Positions 35,265 to 47,325 of a stretch of 64,000 bases of DNA are shown piece after piece; within the stretch, counting starts at the first letter, position 1, and the number at the start of each line of letters is the position of its first letter. This DNA is from Sternotherus odoratus (Eukaryota > Chordata > Testudines > Kinosternidae). Location: assembly GCA_032164245.1 (NCBI GenBank), contig JAVMKO010000009.1:78501212-78565211 (forward strand), given 5' to 3'. A model generated the notes under the pieces. The model saw only the letters and a program-made list of their open reading frames with translations. It was not told the origin of the DNA and did no database searches. A program made the position numbers and the translations under genes.

Positions 35265-35449
35265 ATGGAGATATACCAATCTCCTAGAACTGGAAAGACC
35301 TTGAAGGTCATCGAGTCCAGTCCCCTGCCTACACTAGCAGGATCCGCCTGCCTACACTAGCAGGATTGCCCTAAATGGCCCCCTCAAGGATTGAACTCAC
35401 AACCCTGGGTTTAGCAGGCCAATGCTCAAACCACTGAGCTATCCCCCCA
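35265..35449 (-). mobile_element. tRNA-derived SINE with CR1-type tail
   Basis: Read on the minus strand, it starts gggggatagctcagtggttt (Pol III box A, plus coordinates about 35423-35441), then ggttgtgagttcaatcc (box B, 35388-35404), and ends with a CR1-like tail, ctcgatgaccttcaaggtc, then tttccagttctaggagattg, then gtatatctcc. This matches the tortoise Pol III SINE architecture, in which a tRNA-like head is joined to a tail shared with a CR1-type LINE that supplies retrotransposition. A 20-bp duplication (gcctacactagcaggat twice, 35325-35366) lies in the body. An A-rich simple repeat (35233-35263) adjoins the 3' end. Confidence 0.85.
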
Positions 35450-35455
35450 CCCCCC

Positions 35456-35506
35456 AGCAGCACAGATAGAATAAAGAATATGTAGCAGCACAGATAGAAT
35501 AAAGAG
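35456..35506. repeat. 28-bp tandem duplication
   Basis: The 20 bases agcagcacagatagaataaa occur at 35456 and again at 35484. It lies just outside the SINE head. Confidence 0.85.
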
Positions 35507-35941
35507 CTAATTCATAATCAGTGTAAAAAATACTCAGTCTATGTGAACAACCCCTACTCCTATCAGTGGGTATTGTGTGCAATGGCACCATACAAACCGA
35601 AGTTAAAAACCTCTGTTGTAAAGAGTTTCTTGATTGCACTAAAGGCCTGCTCCGCTGAAACTAAGAGCAAACTAATCCATTCCAAAGAAAGCAGGATCAG
35701 CCTCCGGAGGTCAATCAAATATCCTAAATTCACAAAACTATGCTTTTAATTTAGAAGTGATGGGATCCTTATTTTACTCCATGTTACATGTGTAAGTTGT
35801 GGGGAACTTTTCCAGTTCCGCACTACCCGGGTGAAATGGGCTAGCGGAAGGATCTGAGTCCTCGCTCCCACTCCCTTTACCCAGAGGCCTCCCTGCCCTT
35901 AAGGACTCCCCTTGCACTGTCGTGTCTGGCAGAGTCCTTGT

Positions 35942-36456
35942 GATGATGATGATGAGTTCATCCATCAAAGTTGATGAGGACCACCCAATGTCATCAGTTT
36001 GTTTGGGAGTGGGTTCTAAGATGGCTGATTAGTCCAATCCGAGCCCGGAATTGATGGTTGCATTGGGGACATGGAAGATCAGGCTGCCGACCGGGGGAAG
36101 AGAAGATACCAGCCCTGGACTTGCGAAGAAGTTGCTTCTCTACAGCATCACTCAGTCTCTTTTGTTCATAGGCTGTTGCACCATCATGAACTCGTCTGCG
36201 CCAGGCGAAGCGATCATTAGCGATGCTCTCCCAATTTTCAGGATCTATGTTACAGTTCTTAAGGGAGGCCTTGAGGGTGTCTTTGAATCTCTTCTTTTGA
36301 CCTCCAAGAGATCGCTTGCCGTGTTGTAGTTCGCCATAGAACATCTTCTTGGGCAATCGTTCACCGGGCAATCGTACAACATGCCCAGCCCATCTGAGTT
36401 GTGCCTTGCAAAGCAGGGTGTGGATGCTTGTCATATCAGGCTGATATGACAAGCAA
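35942..36456 (-). mobile_element. 5'-truncated non-LTR retrotransposon nested in LTR
   Basis: It is flanked by agtccttgt at 35933-35941 and 36457-36465, a perfect 9-bp target duplication. The 3' end (low coordinates) is a short trinucleotide tail, tgatgatgatgatg on the plus strand, as in RTE-like LINEs that end in microsatellites. The 5' end (36426-36456) is a snap-back: gcttgtcatatcag and ctgatatgacaagc are perfect inverted copies separated by one base. Confidence 0.85.
35994..36456 (-). pseudogene. LINE ORF2 C-terminal fragment (RT tail plus C2H2 finger)
   Basis: The open frame of 160 codons ends with a stop at 35994. The first 7 residues or so derive from target DNA and the next ones from the snap-back junction; real homology starts around residue 15. 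Recognisable pieces are LRWAGHVVRLPGERLPKK and QKKRFKDTLKASLK, typical of the region after the reverse transcriptase in vertebrate non-LTR elements. They are followed by a C2H2 zinc finger (Cys136, Cys139, His152, His156; about 36009-36071). The endonuclease and RT catalytic domains are missing. The frame is intact, so the insertion is fairly young. Clade (RTE-like or another LINE) is not settled. Confidence 0.85.
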
Positions 36457-37121
36457 AGTCCTTGTAACCCCAACAAGGCTGGGCCCAGGATTCCTGGGGG
36501 CTCAACCCCAAAGCCTGCTGTGGTTACCTACCTAGGTCAGGGACTAAGGTGTCCCCACTCCGGGCTGCTCTCCCTGCACTGGGCACTTCTGTGGCCCACT
36601 GATCACTGCACACAACTTAAAAACAAATGCATATTATTTAACCAACAATTTATCTTAAAATGAACACCCTCTGTCTCAGCTCCACTCTCCCTCAGCACGG
36701 CTGCTGCTGCTGCTGCCTCTAGGGCTGCTGCTCTGGCCCCTCTGGCTCTGGTTCCTGCAGCTGCTCCTGGGGCAGGTCTGTCTCTCTAGGCTGCTTTCCT
36801 GGCCCCTCTGGATCTGGCACAGCTCTGTTCCCCAGCTCAGCTCTGGCCCCTGCTTTCTCCTTAGCTCTGCCCCACTCTGTCTGGCCCAAGCAATTCCAGC
36901 TCACACAGAGGACGGGAGCCACCCTGCCCTCCTGACTCCTTGATTAGTCTCCCGGCCCTGTTAGTCAGGCTGATCTGGAGTGCTGGCCTCTCCCCATTGC
37001 CCCTGGGGACCGTCAGTTTCAGAGCCCCGATTGCCCATTGACCCTCCCCCGTTAGGTCCTGGGAGCTAATCAAAACACCCCACTGCGTGTTAGTAATGGG
37101 ATAACAGTTCCCTTACACATG

Positions 37122-38640
37122 ACATTTTATCACCAAGCCTATGTAGCTAGAGCTTTAATTACTAGAAGTAACAGATACTTAAACTGATCCATCGCAGATA
37201 TGTAATGCTGTTTATTATAATTGCGATCCTGAGGCACAATTAACTTATTAAACCCATTGTGGGGAGATAATTAACTCTTTACTCACCAGCAAGAGGCACA
37301 AGATACAATTTTGACAGAGAGGTGTCTGTCATAGATCCATAAAGCCACTAAACATGTGCTAGTGTTCTGGAGAACACAGTGGAAGCATTCATTTTATAGT
37401 AGAGATCCCTACATTTCTCTGTATAAGCTGCATTGAGATTTACTCAATATTTGCTTTCAGCTACCATCACTAGACCTCTTTTTTTCATTTAACTGGGGCT
37501 CCCATGAGTCTGTATTTTGAACTACTGCAGCTCAGCCCCAGTAAGTTTTGGTGGTGGTCCAGCGCTGAATGTAGTCTATGGATTTAAGTTGGTTTTCTGT
37601 CATTTTGTCCTGCTTCCCTGCATAGCTCTGCTGCCCTTACAAAATGTAAACAGTTCAAGCTATGGCCCAAGAGCCGTCTTAATGTTTTCCAAGCCATTTA
37701 TATTTTACTCTTGAGGAGACAGTTCGGTATATGGGCTATTAAATCCAAGAAAGCTGTGTCACTTTATGGAGATTTATTAGTAGGTTAAAATATGTACGAG
37801 ACGTGTCCAACTTTAATTACATAGAGGTGGTGTGGAGGTATTTGCTGCGTTAACATCCACTGGAAACAAGCCAGGAGGTTGTTGCTTCTAATTAACAGAG
37901 ACTGTTTCTCGGTCAACCCATTTGTAACTCATGGAAAACTTTGGCTTCTCAATGGCTTTTATTTTAAAAAAAGGTTTCTCTTTGTAAGGGGCGATTCCTT
38001 AGTTCTCTGTGCAGTTAAGTGATAGATACAAGTGACTTCTTTGCTCCCTTAAGTGGTGGGCTATTATTGATCACAGTGGTGTGCAAACAGTGAGGGGAAG
38101 CAGCCTCCTGCTTCTACCCCCCCTCCCCCCAACCCCGTCCTCCTGCAGGCTGCTCTCCCTTCTTACATAGAAAGGAAGGTGGGATGGATAGAGTTGCCTA
38201 CTTGTGCAATTTTATTGAGTCTCTCATGATATTTGACTTTTTATCTTAAAGCTTCAGCTCCTGGAATCATGTGATTACATGAGCATCTCCGCTTTCATTT
38301 AAAAAAGTGGGGTTCGGGTGCTCATGACTGCAAAGAGAGGTTTGAGACAATCCTAAAGCCTCAAAACCCAGAAGGCAAATAAAAAGAATCCCAAACTTTT
38401 ACATTCTAAAAAATGTCATGATCTGTGGAGGGGTGCCGGGGCGGGGGCTGGGGGGAATGGGGACTGACTAACATTCCCAAGCTTTGAAAAGTGGTGAGTG
38501 AGTTCAGGTTTAGGCTCTTAGTAATGTTGGAGGGTAGAGGAAGCAACTTGTACTGCTGGGGTCTTGTAGAACCTTGAAGGTGGGTGCTCCTTCCCAGCAT
38601 GGATTTACTAGCAGAACTACTCCACCTCTGTTGTGACTAA
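37122..38640. other. unassigned stretch
   Basis: No gene or nameable element. A C-run with cccccctcccccc lies at 38117-38131. Confidence 0.4.
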
Positions 38641-38650
38641 TGCATTTCAG

Positions 38651-38882
38651 GGTATGTCTAGGGTGTGACTGCAGCTCGAGCAGACATACCTGAGCTAGTT
38701 TGATTCTCGCTAGCGCAGGTGCCAAAGCAGTGAAGCCGCAGCAGCCTGTCACTAATTACCCAGGGGTCTGGGTGAGCTGGTGCAGTCCATGCCGAAGCCC
38801 GTGCTGCCATGGATCCCCTGCTCCGAGACCTGAGTCAATCAAATAAAAGCTAGCTGTACTAGTGCTTGAAGTCCAGACCTAT
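38651..38882. mobile_element. hAT-like MITE ('gggtatgtcta' ends)
   Basis: It starts gggtatgtctagggtgtg and ends aagtccagacctatcc, an imperfect inverse. The interior holds ctcgctagcgcaggtgcc and taaaagctagctgtactag, inverted with each other, as in related sauropsid copies. Confidence 0.55.
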
Positions 38883-40080
38883 CCACCGTTCCCTTGAACA
38901 TGAGGAGAGACGGGAGTTCTAATCCAGTAAAAAAGCACAATGCAAATTTTCCTGTCCTACTCTGCCTTCTGAGCCGAATGCTTCAATGATATGGGTAAAC
39001 GGATATGGGTAGCCTGACTTCAGACTGTGAGGTGATGATTGCAATCTCTTTCGGGAGGCAAAATACATGTTTGCTAACCCACTGCACGCTTTACCTGAGT
39101 TAGTCTTTCACAGGTTGCGGAATAACCTTTTCATGTAAACGAGAGATGGCCCTGAGAGTTATGCTGCCTGAAGACTCAACTAAGGATTATTTCAAATAAT
39201 TCTAGAAGCGAGAAAATAAAATGGTGACATCTTGGCCATAACACTGCTTTGAGCAATTGACCTGAAATAAGAATTGTACTTCGTCCTTTTGCTGTACTGT
39301 CTCTATTTTAGCAGCTAGATTAAAGTTGGATGGAATGGTTGCCACTCTGGCAATTTGGATTGCTCTTAGTAAACTGTATCCTGAGGCGAGGCTCTTATCA
39401 GTACATTGACAGATTTAAGGGTCTAGAATCTTCAAGCTACAGACTCAGCAAATTCATTACTAGAAAGCAGGGATATCTCAAGATCCCACTCCACTCTGAA
39501 TAGGTGAAAAATAGGTTGGCTATGGGTTTGGGAAAGGGAGAGGAAGAATGGAAGCTGATAGGAAAAAATGGGGGGAGGAGAGAGGATAAGAGGAGACACA
39601 AGATACAAAGTTGGATAAGGGAAGTGTAGGGGAGAAATAGGCAGATGGAGAATAGGATGAGGAAGATGTAAGAACGGGCATTGCAAATGACCTGACATTC
39701 ACCTACCACTGAAGCATCTGGTACTGGCCTTTTTATGGAAGGAGGAATCAGGACTAGTTTGGGTCATGGTCTGCTCAGATACGGAAATGTCCATGTACCT
39801 AGCATCCCAGAAACAACATGCAAACTTAAAGGATGCAGCTCATGAAGCGAGGGATAGAAATCGGGAGCATAGATGAGAAAAAAGACAGATAACTGAAGGG
39901 AGAATGAGGAAAAACAAAGGGGTGTGGTAACCCAAGACCCGATCATCAGAAAAATAATACAATAGAAAGTCATGTTAGGAGGTTGCTGGTGTACAGTGAC
40001 CACTGCCTGTTGTGCTGACCAATACTGTTGAGTTGTCGTCTTTCAGTCTGTATCCATCTGTTGTCACTTCTCTGATACTT
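38883..40080. other. unassigned stretch, purine-rich on plus strand at 39530-39680
   Basis: No gene. The three overlapping minus-strand frames at 39432-39709 come from a long GA-rich tract and are not credible proteins. Confidence 0.45.
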
Positions 40081-40099
40081 GAATTTTAAGTCTTTGGTG

Positions 40100-40262
40100 C
40101 AGGGAGGAGCCGTGGGCCAGAGAGCTGCCCGCAGGGGAGGGTGAAAAGTGAGTGAGGGGCCGGGGGGGGGGGGGTGTGCCTCCCTGGCCAGGACCTCATG
40201 GGCCGGTTAAGAGGGGTCGATGGGCTGGATGTGGCCCGCAGGCGGTAGTTTGCCCAACCCTG
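40100..40262. mobile_element. hAT-type right-end fragment
   Basis: It ends tggcccgcaggcggtagttt followed by gcccaaccctg at 40262, i.e. the inverse of a CAGGGTTGGGCAAAC terminus. A 13-G run lies at 40162-40174. The left end is lost. Confidence 0.55.
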
Positions 40263-40282
40263 GTCTAGACCATAAAGGAGTT

Positions 40283-40593
40283 ACCGTATTTTTCGGCGTA
40301 TAAGACGCCTTTTTAACCCCCAAAAATACTTTCAATATTAGGGGGGGCGTCTTATACGCCGAATATCAGCCGGACCAAAAAAAAAAAAAAAAAGCGCTGC
40401 TTTTTTCGTGCTGCTCTCCCAGCAGCCCGCCCGCGTGGCGGGGATGGGAGAGCGGCGCGCTCCCAGCAGCCCGCCCGCGCGGCGGGGACGGGAGAGCGGC
40501 GCGAAAAAAGCGGCGCTTTTTTTTTTTTTTTTTGGTCCGAAAACGCGGGGGCGTCTTATATGCCGGAGCGTCCTATGGGACGAAAAATACGGT
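40283..40593. mobile_element. palindromic GC-rich MITE, 'accgtatttttcg' ends
   Basis: Termini accgtatttttcggcgtat and gacgaaaaatacggt are inverted. The whole 311-bp element folds: a ccggaccaaaa arm with A17 and gcgctgcttttttcg pairs with cgaaaaaagcggcgc, T17 and ggtccg. The centre is a 44-bp tandem duplication containing agcagcccgcccgcg and ggggatgggagagcgg. The flanking tt/ta bases allow a TA target site, but the superfamily is not settled. The 63-codon frame inside is incidental. Confidence 0.8.
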
Positions 40594-43500
40594 AGTTAAG
40601 TGGAAATAAGTGAGAGGGATAAGACTATAGAGTGGAATAACTGCTTTCTGGGCAAAATGTATAGGAGGATGTCAAAAGTTTGTAGAAAATAATATTTTGG
40701 TTTGGGAATGGCAATTTCAGGAGAGAGCAGGCATTGGATGTCCATGGGCATAGAACACTTTGATTAGCCTAAATTGTTAAGCTAGCACTTTATTGACAGA
40801 TTTTTTGCTATGCAACATCTGAGTTTTCTTTTTTTAGTCTTATTGGGATGACCTATTTTTTTTTTTTGACTGACCAATTTGTTTTAATACAGTAAGAGCA
40901 TCCTGGTGGGTGAATAACTTAGACTGATTAATATGAAATCACAGTGTTTTAATATCGGGTGCTGCAAAGTGCCATTTGCTGCTCCTGTGTCTCGGGCTGA
41001 ATAGCACTGGCCCTAGAGAACACCTGCCCCTCTCTGTGACACAGCAAGGAGGGACTTACAAGGGGCTGACATTCAACTTGGGATGTCCTAGTCAAGCCTA
41101 GTTTTGACCTTCTAATTCAGTGGAACTTAATAGGTGCTTTTTATACTATTCCAGGTTGTTAGTAAAAGGGTGTATCTTGTGCAAGTGTTTTTATTCTAGG
41201 AAGGAGGATATTTTCTCCCTCTCATGCATTCCGTGACCAAGCATTGCTCCAGCTGTTAAAGATCATGTACCAACGCATGCTCACGGCTCTATTTTAAATT
41301 GGTTTTCCCAGTGTGTAACCACGCCACTCAAATCCATAAAGCTCCATTCTAAAACATTTTGTGTTCATAACTATGATTTACAGCATACGCTGTAAAACTC
41401 ACCTGACCTGCCAGCTGTCCCATTTTGGTGGTGGTGATTTTAGGTCACAGCTTTGCCAAATTTAACTGATGTCACATAGAAATCCATTAACTTTAATGAA
41501 GGCAACTCTCATGCAGCTTCCCTCTGTGACGTTCCAGGATGAATAAAAATATCTTCAAATCCCCTGTGCAAGTTTGATTTTTTTAGTGCATATAGTTACC
41601 TGAAAGAATCCTGCCTGGAAAACCAGTTTGTATACTTGGTAATGGGCTTGAATGGCCTTGTAATTGCTGGCCATTAGCTCTGCTATCAGCTTAGTCTGAA
41701 ATGCCCCAATAGATGTCACACTTCATTTGCTGCTGGTACTTTTGATATTGGCGAATGTGCTCTTGTAACTGTTGGCCATTAGCACTGATATTCCTGCAGC
41801 CTGCGTTTCCCCTGTAGAATGCCACATATCAGTTACTACCATCTTTACGGCTGCCAGACAGTGCCCTTTGTTTGCACAGAATGAGCATCTTGCAACTCAA
41901 GTTCTGGTCAGTTGCCTATTATTGCGTTTGTTAGCTCATTTGTGTGTGCTCCTGATCTCTTGCAAAGGGACTGGGTAGATCAAGCAGAGTGTCCTTTCCT
42001 GGAGGTAAAAGCTGGCTGAGTAAGGCAGTACACTCAAAAGGAACAGAGATCAGTCTGGGTCTGCAAACCAAACTAAAAACATCCCTATATTGTATTGTTT
42101 AAAAATGTCCATTTTGATTATAGCATCTGCCATAATGAACTCTGCTTATCTTGTTCTGCTTTGCCACAGTTAGGTGAAAATCTGTAATACATGTGATGGT
42201 TGCTCACTTATTATTGCAATGTACATTTTCAGAAGGGAGGGGCCAGAACGTGTACACCAGCATATGTACACTCTCTTGAGGCATCCATGAAGTTCAGATT
42301 CAGTTTGGATTCTGACTTACATGGCTCAAGTCTCTCTACTTTACAGAAGAATTAGAAACTGTAAGACGGGATAACCTCAGCGGAACTTAGTCACTAATAT
42401 TGTTATTGCAGGTGTCACCAGGTGATGCGGTTGCACATAATTTTCCAGGTTTTTTCTTTTCACCTGAACAATTATTTTCCCTCTGTGCTCAGACCTGCCG
42501 TGCTCAGTTTTGGTTTATGCATTGTTGCGTATAGTAACCGTTTAGGCAGAGAGGGATGATGCAAACAGCAGGAGAGTTTGCTTTCTCTCTTGAGCTGATT
42601 AGGCTCCATTCTTGAAGCACAGTTGTCTTGTGGGAGCCAGGCCTTGGAGTTGGGCTGAGACTCCTGGAGAATTCTTTGCCTGCATGCTGTTGGACCATCT
42701 CATTTCAGGAATGGTGCATGTGTAAATAAATTAAGTTGCACATAGACTATTTCCAGACTTGCACCACAGATTTCTTCTCCTCTAAGCAAGCCAAAGTGCC
42801 AGTGAGGTCTGCTAATGTTTTGCAGAGGGACATCACTGGTATCCGGACAGAGCATAGATGCTGGAAGTAAAAGCAGCAATATTTTAGCTATTAATTGGAA
42901 ATAAATGATTTGTATTTAAATAATGCATATAAGGGAAGCCATGCAGATACTGAGAGAGGGGACACAGACTAATAGAAAATTAAGTATGGAAAGTACCTAG
43001 TAAGTATCTAGTCCATATTTCTGCTGATGTAGAAGTTTCTGCACATATATCTAATATTCCAAATGTTGCCTTCAGTGAGGTCAGGCAAAGAGTTGAAGAG
43101 GGGATTCCATTGTGGAAAAAGCAGGGTCCAAATTTTGAGTGATTCCCTGATATGTTTTTGGTGAGTATTATAGTGCCAGCCACTTCAGCGAGCCTCCTTG
43201 TGTGGCGCTGGGGGTGAGCCATGACTTACTTTCCTTTCAGTCAGAGTGTAGACACATTCAAGCAGGTCTTCTGGTATCTCAACGTACATCCCCTGGAGGG
43301 TCTAATTTATTAACAGTAAAGGCCAACGCAAAACCTAAACAAATTCTTCATTTCTGTGTCACTCAGTTTGTTCCGTTTAAACCATGTCAGTCTCAGTTTA
43401 TTCATCCGCCTGAGTCCACTTCTTGCCTCTGCCCAGGCCTTTTATCAGCAGGTTCTCTTGACTCAGGTCCCTCTCCTGGAATCCAGTCCTCTTGCCTCTA

Positions 43501-44600
43501 CCTGGGAATAATCTCTCTCTGGATCCAGGGATCCTTGAGGATGACCCATAGCTCGCTGGGACCAACCCTTCTGGTTGGCTTGTCAACTTAGTGCTCCCCT
43601 TTGAGGGGAGCTTTAGGCTCCTTTCCCACAATGAGCTCTCCTGATCAGTTCTGCTTGGAACTCCCTGTCCTAGGAACATATCTTCTCTCTATGAGCATCT
43701 CTTCCCTGAGAGTGACTAGCCTAACTCGCCTCAAGCAATCTTTTTATTAGGTCTCGATTCTCAGTTATGAATTAACCTTTAAGTATCCAGGGCTGGAGTA
43801 GTCAGTTACCCACCAGGTGAGTCTTCATAAGGAAGCTTCAGGCAAATGGGGCCCTGATTTCCACTAAAGGACCAGTTGCCCCATGACTGAGGTGTGGAAT
43901 ACTTGTGGAATAATCAAACTGTTGTGCTCAAACGCTGCCCTCCAGCGCTAGATAATGTTTGCCCAGCTCCCTATCTGTCACGTTAAAGTGGTAGGCATGG
44001 TGGACTTTCATGGGCTTCGTTCCCAGTCGGCTCAGGCAGCAAAAAGTCAGCATAGAAGAATTCCTTCTGTGTAATGGGTTTCCCTGGATTGGGTGATGTA
44101 CAGTCAGTGATCTAAGTTCAAGACAATGTGATCATAACTGCCTCTAGTGGTTGGTCCTGGTAACCATACTGCCTTCTACTATCAGCCTGCTAAAGGAGCT
44201 ATCATTTACCTTAAATGATGGAGGTTGAGTTCTGGGTAAGGAAGATCCTGCAATGTCTGTGTATGCACACACTGTTTGTTACAAAGTTTGTGAATTAACT
44301 CACTGTGCCGAAGCATTAATATTTCATATTTTAAAAGCATTTTTGGTATTTTGTGTACCCATTAGAGGGCTGATGTGTGACAAATCTGATTCAGCAAGAG
44401 CTGTTATGTTCTACGCCTTCCATAATGTGCACACCGCAGGCCCATTGAAATAAATGAGTTTGTCTATTCATTTCAGTGGGAGGATACTCTCCAAATAGAA
44501 CATGGCACATAACCAAGATTCTGCATAAGCCCTTGTATTCAAGAAAGTAAAAATTCTTCGTAAATCCGGTCAAAGTATATTATGCATTGTGGCATCAGCT
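40594..44600. other. unassigned stretch
   Basis: No gene, RNA or nameable transposon. A short duplication (ggccattagc with similar flanks) is present at 41660-41690 and 41763-41793. The interval 43390-43700 is C/T-rich and may be a degraded LTR on the minus strand; the 129- and 93-codon frames there lack motifs. Confidence 0.4.
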
Positions 44601-44608
44601 GTTTTGAA

Positions 44609-44678
44609 GGGTGAATCCTGGCCCCACGGAGTTGATGGGAGTTTTACTATCAACTTCAATAGAGTCAGGATTTTACCT
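44609..44678. mobile_element. palindromic MITE ('gggtgaatcctgg')
   Basis: gggtgaatcctgg and tcaggattttacct are inverted ends around gttgatgggagttttac. It is the same family as 53018-53089. Confidence 0.6.
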
Positions 44679-45184
44679 CGACTGTCTTTCATATTACATA
44701 TGTGGTGTTTTGTGGGTAGTTCCCCATGCCATGATTTTCAGTCATGGCTCCCCTATTTATTTATGATAAATAGCTAAATAAATAACGGAAATCTACAGAT
44801 AAAGCTGTGCATTCTTTAAATAGTTTTTGACACAGACCAACAAAGAGGAAGGAAATAAATGGGACGGATCAGCTCATGATGTTCTGCTCTTCTGAAGAAG
44901 GGCAGCCATCTTAATTTCCTGCTTTCTGTTAAGCTGTATCTCAAACAACAATATTTAAAGAGAAGTTTCTGTACTGGAATCTTCCAGCGTAATTCAAAGA
45001 TGACGAGGGATTTGAACACCCGGGGACCCGATTCTCTGCTGCTGTTTTGCCATTGAAGACAATGGAGTTCATTCAGCAGGGAATTTGGTTCTTGGTTTTT
45101 GTTTGGGCACATTGCATTAAACAGAGAGGGTTTTTTGTATTTGAGAGAGAATTATTGTATTTGGGACTTCCACTCGCCTATGAT

Positions 45185-45313
45185 TAGGGTGACCAGATAG
45201 CAAGTGTGAAAAATCATTACCCTTATTTTTCAGGGCAGAGGGGAAGGGTATAGTTACATATATAGGACAAAGCCCATAATATTGGGACAATCCTGGGATG
45301 TCTGGTCACCCTA
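45185..45313. mobile_element. MITE with 'tagggtgaccagat' inverted ends
   Basis: tagggtgaccagata (45185) and tgtctggtcacccta (to 45313) are inverted at the ends. Internal tattgggacaatcctggg and a tatataggacaaagccc block are typical of this sauropsid family. No coding capacity. Confidence 0.75.
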
Positions 45314-46570
45314 TCTAAGCTTTGTATTCCTGCCCCTCCCCAATTAAAAAAAAATGTTCAGTAGGGTTTAAATTCTGGGTTTTGGTTCATGTCTGTGACA
45401 TCCGAGCAATACAAGACCTGCTAGCTTCAATAAGGTTTCATGCTGGTGCAGCATTTTCTTCACAATGAAGGATTAGGACTGTAGTCTTTATTTCTCACCC
45501 CAACTTCATTTAAGAAAAAATATAATTTACCTTAACAGACCTTTTGAATTGAGATAAACAAATAAATCTGATGTTAGCAAGCAAATGTAACTCTGATTAA
45601 ACTCTTTCATTTCTGTTCAAAGGTATTTTGTTTCAGTCTCTTATTGAGGTAGATTTCTAATTCACTTTTTGAAACCTTACAAATTAATGCTTTGGGTTCA
45701 TAGCCTATTTGTCTGCAAGCCTCATTATATGCAATAGTTTTGTGGCAATTTCTACTTGGAATTCAAATGGGATTAACTATATATAAAAAGTCCAATAGCA
45801 TTTATTGTTTGCTATTTTTCCTTGTGGGAAATGAATCCCCATTTTAAAATATCAGATATTTTTGTTTGCTTTCCCCTCTCTCAAATGCTTTGACGTTATC
45901 TCTCTGAGCCCTAGAAGTAAATTGAGTTTGATGGAGATACAAAGATGTTCTAATCTTTGTCCCTTGTAGCTCTTCCTAAGGCAGTAGAAGCAAATACTTC
46001 CTAAGTGCTGTGAGCAATCTGAAAAGATGGTCAAAAGGGAATATATTGGTTCAAGAAACTGAAATTTCAGAACATAATTTTATTTTAATTTATTTTTTTG
46101 TCCAAATGCATCAAGTGACTTCAATAGAGGTTTTTTTTCAATTAAGTATCCCTATCTTTTATCAAGAAAATGCCAAAAAGTTTCCTTTAAGTGAAATGCT
46201 TTATACTGGGGACCTGAATGCAGCTTCCTAAAAGTGTTATCCTCTGAAGTAGACCATTATGGTTCTGATTCAGCAAAGCACAAATGCATGTGCTTAAAGG
46301 CTTTGCTGATTTGGGCTGGTGTCTGCTCTATGGGACTTGTGAGTAGAAAGCATGTTTTGAAATGTCAAAGCTGAAATGAAAACCCTGGATCTAAACACTT
46401 CCAGACCTCTGAGGGTTTAGGAACCCATCCTTTCTGAATTCTACATCTGATTTATTTATTTTTTGCTTTAAAATGGACAAAACCAAAATCCTGAATCGAA
46501 ACACCTTTAACTTTAGAAATCTGGATCCTATTTTTAATATCAATGCACATAAGGTGAGCATCCCATTTTC
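45314..46570. other. unassigned AT-rich stretch
   Basis: No gene or nameable element is visible. Confidence 0.4.
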
Positions 46571-46574
46571 AATG

Positions 46575-46698
46575 GCATGCTGATAAGTGTCTCATGAGTA
46601 AAGCTTATGACCAAATTAAATTGTTAGTCTCCAAGTTGCCACAAGTACTCCTTGTTCTTTTTGTGGATACAGAGGAACATGACGACTACTCTGAAACC
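46575..46698 (+). mobile_element. Penelope-like copy
   Basis: It carries a degenerate core, ctgataagtgtctcatgag, then taaagcttatgacc, ttgttagtctccaagttgcc, acaagtactccttgttc and the end ggatacagaggaacatgac to ctgaaacc. The core retains CUGAUAA and a stem II pair but has lost the first G of GAAA. No target duplication could be confirmed. Confidence 0.7.
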
Positions 46699-46737
46699 TG
46701 AGTAAATACATAGACTATCCTGGGGTACTTGCCCTAG

Positions 46738-46797
46738 ATTTAGTGAAGACAACCCCTTAGTGAAGATTTAGTGAAGACAAACCCTAGATCATAAAAT
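46738..46797. repeat. short nested tandem duplication
   Basis: tagatttagtgaagacaa is followed by ttagtgaag and atttagtgaagacaaacc. Slippage origin is likely. Confidence 0.7.
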
Positions 46798-47325
46798 GGC
46801 TTGATATATTGTGGCCACTCTGCTCTACCTTGTGGGTTCAGTGCTGCCTACTGTTTTAACAAATCCCACATGGGAAAAAAAGAGGAGGAATTCTTAGTGC
46901 GTATAGTTAGTTCCATTCTATAACTTCACACAACAGTGTAGTATTTTGCTGTGACCTTTATTTACTTGAATGGCTCACAGGCCAACAAAATTGATGCACA
47001 CAGGACATACTTGATCTTTGTCAAAACTTTTTATCTGTTACAGAAACGCTTCAGTGACTTAGGATGAGTGATTACTCTACGATTGCTGTCCCTTTATGGG
47101 TCATTCAGTAGAATAATTGCTATTGCATACATACAAAATATATGAACTACAAAATCATGATGGATTTAGCCTTGTAGTTGAATCCTATGGTCAGCATTTA
47201 GAGCTAACTTTTTTGTGTGTTGGCAGGGATATTTCATCAAGCTGCGATGTAAGGTGGAAAAAATGAAAAACAATGGGAAGTCATCTCCTACATGAAAGGC
47301 AACATTAATTTATTTGTTGTTTTCC

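Larger units (their letters stand above)
35791..37117 (-). mobile_element. solo LTR split by a nested LINE
   Basis: The ends are tgtaagttgtgggg (35791) and cagttcccttaca (to 37117), giving TGTAAG...CTTACA. The flanks are catg at 35787-35790 and 37118-37121, a 4-bp target duplication. The block is GC-richer than its surroundings and carries a ctgctgctgctgctg run at 36702-36717 that yields spurious frames. Orientation is inferred as minus from turtle LTR resemblance. A LINE fragment is nested at 35942-36456, so about 812 bp belong to the LTR itself. Confidence 0.6.

Noticed and set aside
35388..35449. tRNA gene
   Set aside because: Pol III box A and B are present, but no complete cloverleaf or acceptor stem is visible, and the head is fused to a CR1-type tail, so it is a SINE.
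36719..37073. Glutamine/glutamate/glycine-rich minus-strand frames (67 and 70 codons)
   Set aside because: They come from ctg-type runs and purine-rich LTR sequence.
39432..39709. Three overlapping minus-strand frames
   Set aside because: Different frames of one GA-rich tract; hydrophobic Ser/Leu/Pro/Phe composition is a by-product of CT-rich codons.
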